Shown here: positions 23,420-30,752 of the stretch, piece by piece
Layout of the letters: each line of letters starts with the position of its first letter
Position numbering within the stretch: position 1 is the stretch's first letter
Assembly: GCA_022705425.1 (NCBI GenBank)
Contig: JAKJEM010000033.1
Coordinates: forward strand, 268-34,749
From: Planctomycetota bacterium
GTDB taxonomy: Bacteria > Planctomycetota > Brocadiia > CAIUPP01
Direction of reading: 5' to 3'
Length of the DNA stretch: 34,482 nt
Made by a program: the position numbers and the translations under genes
Notes under the pieces: generated by a model
Told to the model about the DNA's origin: nothing
Seen by the model: only the letters and a program-made list of their open reading frames with translations
Database searches by the model: none

Positions 23420-26400
23420 ATGAATGATCGGGCGACGACGAAGCCGCTGTCACTCCTGACGCGCCCGCGCGTGCGCATCGGCCTCGGCGAGGCGGGCGAG
23501 GACGGGCGCGGCCTGCGGCGTGCCGCGCGGCTGCCCCTGCCAAAGGCGGGGACGCTGGCGCGCCTCTACTCCTTTTCCAGTCCCGGAACGCGGGTCCGCG
23601 CGCTGGCGGGGGCGGGGGCGTTGCACGTGCGCTTCGACTGCGCAACGGAATCCCCCGCGCGTCTCCTGGCGCGCGAATCAGGTTCGTCGCCCGCCGGTTT
23701 CGAACAGGCCTGGCTGCGCGTCTGGCCGAAGAACGACCCGGTCGAGTCCCTTCGCTTCCAGGCGGACTTCAAGGGGCTGCGCTCCGTGACGCAACTCCGC
23801 GAGATCAGCGGCGAGTGCAGTCTGGGGAGCGTTCCCGACCTGTGGAGTTCCTCGGTCCCCGCCGAAGTGGATTGGTCGGTCTTCTTCGGGGTTGAGAAGG
23901 GCGGCTGGTGGGCGGAGATGACGATTCCCTGGCGCTCCCTGGGATTGAGGGGGCGTCCCGCCGTGATCGGACTGGCCTACGGGCGTCAATACGCGACGAA
24001 CCGGGACTATCCCCGCCACGACACGGTGTCGTGGCCGGCGAAGCGCCCCGCCACGGCGCTGCCGGCCGTGCTGGAACCGGGGGAGGCGCTGATCGGCGCG
24101 TGCGGCGCGGCGCCGGAGCGGGTGGAGATCGAGCCGCCGCGGTTCGGAGAGAACCGGGGGCGGTGGTTGGGCGGGACGCGATGGCCCAGGGGAACGGAAC
24201 TGCTCGCGCGAACTGAGACGGCGGAGGGCGCGTTGATCGGGGAGTCGCGCGCGCGCGTGTCCTCGTCGGGCGTTGCCGACTTCACCTACCGGCTTGACCG
24301 TGGAGCCGACTCGTACCTGGACGTCTTCAGTCCCCAGCGCCTTGTCCTGGAGGCGGTCCTGCGGCGCACGGGCGAGGTTCTCTATCACGCGCGGATTCCC
24401 TTCGGGCGGCACCTCGGGGTGTGCGTGGATGAACCCTATGGCGAGGCCGGGCGCGGCGAACCGGCCACCCGGCGCGAAGCCCTGCTCGACCGTGCGGCGC
24501 GCGCGCTGCCTCGCCTCGTCCGTCGCACCACGAACGACGGCGCGCCCTCTGATTTCTGCCTGGTCCGCGCCGACGGGACGCTCGCGGTCAACCTGGTGGC
24601 CGACGACGCCTGGGCGCGTCTGGCCGAGCTGGTGGAGCGCGGGACTTCGACCGCCGAGGAACGCCTGGCGTCGGCCCTGGCGCTGATCGGCCAGAAGTCG
24701 GTCACGAACCTCATTCTCGGGCCGCTGTTCTTCAACGCCGCGGGGCAGCCGACCTATCACAGCACCCTGCACGCGAAGATGGGGCCGCTTTCCATCATCC
24801 GATACGGCGGGGGACCGGCGGCGGCGCGCGCACACGTCCTGGCGGAACTTCTGCGGCGCACGCGCGACCCGCGCACCGGGCGGCCCTTCGTCACGCGGGT
24901 GCTGAACCTGAATCGTGATGGCGGCCCGCGCCGCGCCGGACCCCACGACGTATTCGATCAGCGCCCCGGCCCCGTTGGCGTGACGGCCGTGGAATACGGC
25001 GGCAGCAGCACCCTGCTCGATCCCTCGGCGCTGGCGATCTTCCCCAAGGGGGATGGAACGCTGGCGACGGTCGAGGACATCCTGGTGGACGGCGGCTTGC
25101 GCGCCGAGGGCGCGGGGCGGCTCTCCGGCGTCCTGGCTCGAATGGACCCCGAGGAACTGCGACGCGAGCCCGCCAACCGTTTGACGAGCAAGGGCGTCTT
25201 TCCCGAATTGTGCGCCGACGAAGTCGGGCCCGACCGGCCCTTCGACCCGCGCGAACGGCAGCGCCCGCGCGCGCTGATTTTGGCCGCCGGTAACCGCGCG
25301 GAGGCATCGGGCTTCAAGGACGCCTGGGGAAATCGCGGCGTGCGCGACGGCGCGGTTCAGGTCGAGCGCGAGTCCGCCGGACTTCGTGTGCGCGTCCGCG
25401 TCCGAGGCCCCGCGTTGAAATCCCTCTCCGGGCGCGACGCGCAGGCGGAGCGCGTCCACCTCGCCCTCGACGCCGAGCACGGGCATGCCCGCTACGCCCG
25501 CTTCATTGCCGGGGCGGCGGGGGAACGCGAGTTCTGGCGCGACAGCTACAGCACGATCCAGACGCTGAACAAGCGTCTCTCGACCGATCAGTCCGCCGGC
25601 AGCGGGCCGATCGCCGACAGGGGGTGGTCGGCTGAAATGCGCCCCAGGGCCTCCGGATACGAGGCCGTCTTCCGCATCTCCTGGGACACCCTGGGCCTCG
25701 ATGCGCCGCCTGCCGTCATCGGCTTGAACCTCTGGCTCGAAGGCCGAACCCCGGCGTACGAACAGGTCTTCCTTTCGCCGCCGCGCTATCACCTGGCCGG
25801 CGACGCCTTCAACTTCGCCGACCTCTATCTCGAGGGGGGCGACGTGGCGCTGGAGGAGATTGACTTCGGGATCCCGACGTACCTGGAGAACCTTGGACGC
25901 GCGACGCTGCGCAACGCCTCGGATCAGGCGGTGCGCGTTGCGTTGCGGGCGGAGAACCACCTGGCCATGCGCCGGAGCGTGACACGGAGCGCGCCGGTCG
26001 AGGCGCTCCTGCGAAGCGGCGAGAGGAAGGAAGTGGTCTTTTCCTTCTTTGTCAGCCCGGAGGAGAAGATGGGGGGGCCGCAACGGATCGTCCTGACCCT
26101 CCGCGAAGAGGGGCGCGAGACCTGGCGGGGCTCATGGGGCATCGGCTACTGCGGGCCGATGAGCGCCTATGAGCGCTTCGGCAGCGACGTCGTCCCGACG
26201 CCGAACCCGCGTCCCGGGTCGCGGGACTTCATGAACCGCAAGATCCGCTTCCTGTGCTCGCGTCTGCCGCGCTTCGAGCGCCTGACGACGCGGCAGGGGG
26301 TGTCGAGCGACTTCTTCCTGCGCGCCGAGGACGGCTCGGCGGAATTCAATCTCATGTCGCCCGGTGTCCTGGATCGTATGGCGCAGTTCGTGGCCGGTCG

Positions 26401-26905
26401 CTTCGATAACGACCTCGACCGCATCCTCGGGCTCTGGCTCTTCAGCCACGCGCCCTTCATCGGACGCCACATGAGCTTCGGGCATCACCTGATGGTGGGG
26501 GCCGATCCCCTCTCCCTCATTCGCGGGAACTTCGCGGGCGCGGGGGGGAACTGCGGCTATCATTCCCGCCTCTTCGGCGGGCTGGCGTGCCGTCTGCCGA
26601 TCGCGGGGGGGCGTCTGAACGCGCACGGCAGCGTGGGCGTCTGGGGGCACGTGATCTCCGCCGTGGAGGTCCGGGGCGGAAAGGCCCTGGTGGATGCCGA
26701 CGTGGGCCACGTTTTCCTGGCTCCGGGCGGACGCCGCCTGGCCACGCTGGACGAAATGCGACGCCGTCTGGACCTCCTGACGACAGCGGGACCGGGAGAA
26801 CTGGGGCGTTACTTCCATTGCGACGACGCGAACGTTCGCATCCGCAAGAGCATGTTGGGCGAGGTGTGGGCCGGGAGCTTTCCGCCCGGCGCTCCGCAGG
26901 AATAG
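23420..26905 (+). CDS. Large duplicated protein: two CBM9-like plus transglutaminase-like units, only the second with a catalytic triad
   Basis: A 1161-residue protein without signal peptide. The layout repeats twice: a CBM9/DOMON-like beta-sandwich (about 40-195 and 615-800; compare AEMTIPWRSLGL at 165-176 with AVFRISWDTLGL at 749-760), a beta linker domain, and a transglutaminase-like domain (about 360-560 and 935-1135). The second domain has a plausible Cys-His-Asp triad: Cys1045 (GGNCGYHSRLFGGLA), His1077 (VWGHVISAVEV) and Asp1092 (ALVDADVG). In the first copy these positions read Ala467, Val519 and Asp534, so it should be inactive. The fold could be a protease, transglutaminase or amidase acting on a peptide or glycopeptide. 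ATG at 23420 has GGAGG nine bases upstream. It is the first gene of a six-gene plus-strand cluster; the next starts 42 bases on. I know no named family. Confidence 0.85.
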   Translation: MNDRATTKPLSLLTRPRVRIGLGEAGEDGRGLRRAARLPLPKAGTLARLYSFSSPGTRVRALAGAGALHVRFDCATESPARLLARESGSSPAGFEQAWLRVWPKNDPVESLRFQADFKGLRSVTQLREISGECSLGSVPDLWSSSVPAEVDWSVFFGVEKGGWWAEMTIPWRSLGLRGRPAVIGLAYGRQYATNRDYPRHDTVSWPAKRPATALPAVLEPGEALIGACGAAPERVEIEPPRFGENRGRWLGGTRWPRGTELLARTETAEGALIGESRARVSSSGVADFTYRLDRGADSYLDVFSPQRLVLEAVLRRTGEVLYHARIPFGRHLGVCVDEPYGEAGRGEPATRREALLDRAARALPRLVRRTTNDGAPSDFCLVRADGTLAVNLVADDAWARLAELVERGTSTAEERLASALALIGQKSVTNLILGPLFFNAAGQPTYHSTLHAKMGPLSIIRYGGGPAAARAHVLAELLRRTRDPRTGRPFVTRVLNLNRDGGPRRAGPHDVFDQRPGPVGVTAVEYGGSSTLLDPSALAIFPKGDGTLATVEDILVDGGLRAEGAGRLSGVLARMDPEELRREPANRLTSKGVFPELCADEVGPDRPFDPRERQRPRALILAAGNRAEASGFKDAWGNRGVRDGAVQVERESAGLRVRVRVRGPALKSLSGRDAQAERVHLALDAEHGHARYARFIAGAAGEREFWRDSYSTIQTLNKRLSTDQSAGSGPIADRGWSAEMRPRASGYEAVFRISWDTLGLDAPPAVIGLNLWLEGRTPAYEQVFLSPPRYHLAGDAFNFADLYLEGGDVALEEIDFGIPTYLENLGRATLRNASDQAVRVALRAENHLAMRRSVTRSAPVEALLRSGERKEVVFSFFVSPEEKMGGPQRIVLTLREEGRETWRGSWGIGYCGPMSAYERFGSDVVPTPNPRPGSRDFMNRKIRFLCSRLPRFERLTTRQGVSSDFFLRAEDGSAEFNLMSPGVLDRMAQFVAGRFDNDLDRILGLWLFSHAPFIGRHMSFGHHLMVGADPLSLIRGNFAGAGGNCGYHSRLFGGLACRLPIAGGRLNAHGSVGVWGHVISAVEVRGGKALVDADVGHVFLAPGGRRLATLDEMRRRLDLLTTAGPGELGRYFHCDDANVRIRKSMLGEVWAGSFPPGAPQE

Positions 26906-26947
26906 GTTGAAGCCGGCAAGCGTTCGGCAGGACAAGGAGAAGGAATC

Positions 26948-28133
26948 ATGGCCGATCGGAAGCGGGTCGTGTTCATCGGCGCGGGCGGCCGCGCCAACGG
27001 GTACACCATGTACGGCGCGAAGGACCAGATGCAGATCGTGGGCGTGGCCGATCCCCATGCGGGGAACCGGAAGACCTTTCTCGGGTTGAACAGCCTGGTG
27101 GGCCTGGTGCCGGAGTTCGACGACTGGCGGCAGATGCTTGATAAGGTCGGGCCCATTGACGGCGTCGTGATCACAACGCCGAACCATGAGCACGTCGAGC
27201 CGGGTGTCGAGTGCATGAAACGCGGCTACGTTGTGGCCCTGGAGAAGCCGATTGCGGAATGTCCGGAGGCCTGCCGGAGACTGCTGGAGGCCAAGCGCCG
27301 CCACGCGGCGCGGCTCGTCATCGGGTTCGTCATGCGCTCCGCCCCCTTCTACGTCAAGGCGCGGCAGTGGATTGACGAAGGGCGCATCGGCGACGTCGTG
27401 AGTATTCAGGCCGATGAACTCCCGCATGTCCTGACGACGTCGGTCATGTTCCGGAGCGACTGGCGGCGCTGGAAGAAGACGAGCGGCGGGTCGCTGCTCG
27501 AGAAGTGCTGCCACGACATGGACATGCTGACGTGGATGGCCGGGGGACGCCCGATGCGCGTGAACTCCTTCGGCGGAGTCAAGTCTCTCGCCCCCAACCC
27601 CAGCCTGCCCGCCCGGTGCGCCGATTGCGCCATGGCCGGCGAGTGCGTTTACTACCTGCCCCCCGCCAAGTACGATCATCCCGACATGGTCCGCAAGGCC
27701 AACGACGGCCTCCTCTACAAGTTCACCCGCGACAACTCCGCCTGCATCTACAACAACGGCCATGACACCTACGACCATCAGACCGTGCAGGTCGAGTACG
27801 ACAACGGCGTCCTTGCGACGCTGACGATGGACTTCGCCTGCGTCGGCAAGCCCTGCGGGCGCAACCTCAAGGTCGTCGGCACGCGCGGCGTGATCTGGGG
27901 CAAGGTTGAGGACAACGCCCTGTTCTGCCAGAACCGCCGCACCGACGCCGTCGAGGAGTTCCGCGCCGTGGACGACGGCTCGGGGCACGGCGGCCCCCGC
28001 CTCGCTCGAAGCCGGTTACCTCAGCGCCATGCTCTGCTTCGCGGCGGACCAGTCGGTGGAGGAGAAGCGGCAGATTGACGTCTCCTCCTACATGGACGAG
28101 GCCGGGCTGAAGCCGGGGTTCAAGGTCGAGTGA
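26948..28133 (+). CDS. Gfo/Idh/MocA-family NAD(P)-dependent oxidoreductase, frame broken near its C-terminus
   Basis: A sugar or inositol dehydrogenase-type protein. The N-terminal Rossmann fold starts VVFIGAGGRANGYT (8-20) and includes VADP (33-36) and ITTPNHEHV (75-83). The EKP motif (Glu99-Lys100-Pro101) and GSLLEKCCHDMDML with His189 supply catalytic residues. An insert with three cysteines (CADCAMAGEC, Cys224, Cys227, Cys233) may bind metal. After DGSGHGG (about 28000) the frame changes: read as deposited, the protein ends at 28078 with an unrelated Arg-rich tail, whereas the +1 frame continues ASLEAGYLSAMLCFAADQSV to a stop at 28133. Removing one C from the CCCCC run at 27994-27998 restores one continuous protein. 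AAGGAG precedes the ATG. The substrate is unknown; the following gene is a NagA-like deacetylase. Confidence 0.88.
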
Positions 28134-28175
28134 CGTCCGGCGTCGGTCGGTCCTTCAGGTCAGGGAGATGGCACG

Positions 28176-29363
28176 ATGGCTGAGCGGTTGCTGTTTTCGG
28201 GCGGCGCGGTCGTCACCCCCTTTCGCGTCGAAGAGGCCGATGTTGTGGTGGCGGACGGGCTCGTCCTCGAAATCCGCCCGCGCGGGCCGGCACGGCCCGG
28301 CGAGCGCGTGGTGGACTGCCGCGGCCTCTACGTCGGGCCGGGGCTGGTGGACATCCACGTGCACGGCGGCGGGGGACACGACTTCGCCGGCGACGATCCC
28401 GCCGCCATCGCCGCCGGAGCGGAGTATCACCTCCATCAGGGGACGACCAGCCTCACGCCGTCGGCGTTGAGCATTCCCTTCGTCCAGCTCGACCGGGCCA
28501 TTCGCGCCGCGCGCCAGGCCGTCTCCCGCTGCCGGGCGCGCCTCCTTGGCTATCACGTCGAAGGGGTGTACCTGGACATGCAGTACCGCGGCGGTCATCT
28601 TGCGGAGCACGTCCACAACCCCGACCCGCGCGAGTACCGCCCCCTGATCGAGGCGCATGGCGATTTCATCACCGAATGGACGCTGGCGCCCGAACTGCCG
28701 GGCGCCCTGGAGGTCGTCGCCGCCTGCCGTCGCGCCGGCATCGTCGTCTCTGCCGGCCATACCCGCGCCACCTACGAGCAGTTCATGGCTGCCGTGGAAG
28801 CCGGCCTCAGCCACACCACGCACTACGCCTGTTGCATGGGCAACCTGCGTTTCGAGGCTCTCCGCCCCGAACTCTCCACCGGCAAGGGCTTCGCCCCCGG
28901 CGTGCTCGAAGCGGTCCTCCTCCGCGATGAGGTCACCACGGAGATCATCTGCGACGGTTTCCATCTGCACCCCGGACTGATCCAGCTTGTCTTCAAGGCC
29001 AAGGGCGCCGCCGGCGCCTGTCTGGTCTCCGATACCGTCTTCGGTGTCGGGATGCCGGAAGGGGAGATCGTCGTCGGCGATCAGCCGACCGTACTGAAGA
29101 ACGGCATCGCCGTCATTCGCGACCGACCGGAGATCATCGCCAGTTCCGTCACGCCGCTTTCGGGAATGCTGCGCCACGCCCACCGGCGCGCGGGACTGCC
29201 CCTGGCCGCCGCCTGGGAGATGGCCTCCGCCACTCCGGCGCGCGTGATCGGGTTCGGCGACCGGTGCGGCGTCCTTGCGCCGGGCCGCGACGCGGACCTC
29301 CTGCTCCTCGACGCCGACTTGGCCGTGCGGGGCGTGTATGTCGGCGGCGTCCGTGCCGTCTAG
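28176..29363 (+). CDS. N-acetylglucosamine-6-phosphate deacetylase-like amidohydrolase
   Basis: A 395-residue amidohydrolase of the NagA type, which removes acetate from N-acetylhexosamine 6-phosphates. Metal and catalytic positions: DIHVHGGGGHDF (His61, His63), HVEGVYL (Glu129), SAGHT (His195), SHTTHYACC (His216), ICDGFHLHP (His263) and LVSDT (Asp286, general acid/base). Length and layout match NagA. Two usual NagA motifs are altered: HLEGPF reads HVEGVYL, and the stretch normally reading THLFNAMPPL reads THYACCMGNL. The substrate may therefore differ from GlcNAc-6-phosphate. ATG at 28176 has GGGAG upstream. It follows the Gfo/Idh gene by 42 bases and precedes a sialidase-like gene, which fits amino-sugar breakdown. 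Confidence 0.88.
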   Translation: MAERLLFSGGAVVTPFRVEEADVVVADGLVLEIRPRGPARPGERVVDCRGLYVGPGLVDIHVHGGGGHDFAGDDPAAIAAGAEYHLHQGTTSLTPSALSIPFVQLDRAIRAARQAVSRCRARLLGYHVEGVYLDMQYRGGHLAEHVHNPDPREYRPLIEAHGDFITEWTLAPELPGALEVVAACRRAGIVVSAGHTRATYEQFMAAVEAGLSHTTHYACCMGNLRFEALRPELSTGKGFAPGVLEAVLLRDEVTTEIICDGFHLHPGLIQLVFKAKGAAGACLVSDTVFGVGMPEGEIVVGDQPTVLKNGIAVIRDRPEIIASSVTPLSGMLRHAHRRAGLPLAAAWEMASATPARVIGFGDRCGVLAPGRDADLLLLDADLAVRGVYVGGVRAV

Positions 29364-29408
29364 CCTCCGTTCTCCGTCGTCCCACGTCTCTGAGAAAGGA
29401 CCGTTGGC

Positions 29409-30752
29409 ATGAGCGCACCACCGCCGGGGGCGTTCTTCGAGCGTTTCGGACAGGGCCCCTGCGAGCCGCCCGCCCGCGGGATCGTCGGCGTTACGCGCGG
29501 CCCGCGCGACCTGGATTTTCCCCTGGATACGCCCTCCGGCCTTCAGTGGATCTACCAGGGCGGCGTGCCGATGCAGCTCGGGCCGACGCAGGCCGCCCTT
29601 CTGGCGCACATCCGCGTCGGGCGCAACCGCATCGTGGACCTCGAAGCCGGCACCGACCTCATCCTTTTCGATCGGCTCGACGGACTTCGGCGCGAGCGGG
29701 CGCAACCCTTGGCGCGCGTCGAGGAGATGACTCACCCGCGCACGGGGGAGCGCCTGTACATGGTCACGGCAGTGGCCGGGGCCTTCATCCCCCTGGGCGC
29801 GCGCCGCCCCGACGGCGCGCCGCATCCGCACGCCGGCACCGGCTTCGACTGCACCCTCGTCATGGGCTACCCTCTCGCCCTCGCCGACCGGCAGGACACG
29901 CACCTCGACCTCAAGTCCGACGTCCACAGCTTCGTCCGGATTCTCCAATTCGCCTATGACGGGCGGGACTTCCGCATCACCGGATGCGAGGACCTTCCGC
30001 ACGAAGCCGTCCTCCCCGGGTTCCGCGTCATCGAGCACGGCTTCTCGGGCGGCGTGCCGAGCGGGGACGATCTGCTTTTCGCCCTTTCGACGGGGGCCCT
30101 CAATGACTGGGACTCCGGCATCTCCCGCTGGCGTCGGGGGGCTGACGGGCGCTGGCGTCCGACCGAGTACCGCGTCGTCGCCCCGCACACGATGGAGCCG
30201 ACGCTCATCCGCGATGGCGACGGCGCCCTGCTGATGGCCTTCCGCCCCTGGATGCCGACCAACCCCCGCCCGCATTCCATGGACATCCACCGCTCGACCG
30301 ATGAAGGGCTCACCTGGGAGCGGATCATCATCAACGACAAGTTCTGCTTCGGCGCGCCCGTGATGCTCAACAAGGCGGCGGACGGTACCCCCTACATCGT
30401 GACAAACCGCTATCGCGAGCCGGTCGTCCATCGCTTCGCGCGGCGCGAGATGGTCTGGCTCTGGGAACTTTCCGACGACCGGCGTCGGCTGCTCGATCCG
30501 ATCGTCGTGCGCGATGGAACGACGGAATTCGGCCCCGCGCCGAACGGAACGCCCTGGCGGATTGACCATCCCTTCGGACGCACGCTACGACTGGCCGATG
30601 GACGCTGGCATCACGTCATGTGCTACCGCGTCCTCGAAGACGCCGAGATGCGCACCGACGCCGGGGCCACGCCGCGCACGGGCTGTTACCTCGAAGAGGT
30701 CTTTTCCGCCGGGCCGCCCGTGCCGGCATGGAACTTCGGAGAGACGACATGA
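29409..30752 (+). CDS. Sialidase-like (BNR/Asp-box) beta-propeller protein, cytosolic
   Basis: A 447-residue protein with propeller character and no signal peptide. A perfect Asp-box STDEGLTW (296-303) follows RPHSMDIHR, and the preceding TMEPTLIRDGDGALLMAFR (261-279) is the strand pair seen before it in exo-sialidases and related propellers. Other Asp-box copies are degenerate. Candidate acidic catalytic residues cannot be fixed by eye. Proteins of this group in environmental bacteria are often annotated as exo-alpha-sialidase without proof, so sialic acid cleavage is only one option; a glycosidase or a sugar-binding propeller is also possible. It overlaps the next gene by four bases (ATGA) and follows nagA-like by 45 bases, inside one operon. 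Confidence 0.75.
   Translation: MSAPPPGAFFERFGQGPCEPPARGIVGVTRGPRDLDFPLDTPSGLQWIYQGGVPMQLGPTQAALLAHIRVGRNRIVDLEAGTDLILFDRLDGLRRERAQPLARVEEMTHPRTGERLYMVTAVAGAFIPLGARRPDGAPHPHAGTGFDCTLVMGYPLALADRQDTHLDLKSDVHSFVRILQFAYDGRDFRITGCEDLPHEAVLPGFRVIEHGFSGGVPSGDDLLFALSTGALNDWDSGISRWRRGADGRWRPTEYRVVAPHTMEPTLIRDGDGALLMAFRPWMPTNPRPHSMDIHRSTDEGLTWERIIINDKFCFGAPVMLNKAADGTPYIVTNRYREPVVHRFARREMVWLWELSDDRRRLLDPIVVRDGTTEFGPAPNGTPWRIDHPFGRTLRLADGRWHHVMCYRVLEDAEMRTDAGATPRTGCYLEEVFSAGPPVPAWNFGETT

Noticed and set aside
23209..23427. 72-codon open frame before the transglutaminase-like gene
   Set aside because: Its ATG overlaps the -10 of the candidate promoter, it has no family similarity that I can see and its third codon positions are less GC-rich than in the neighbouring genes.
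23678..26083. 801-codon minus-strand open frame inside the transglutaminase-like gene
   Set aside because: Composition is Arg/Gly/Ala-rich with no motif, while the plus strand encodes recognisable repeated domains.
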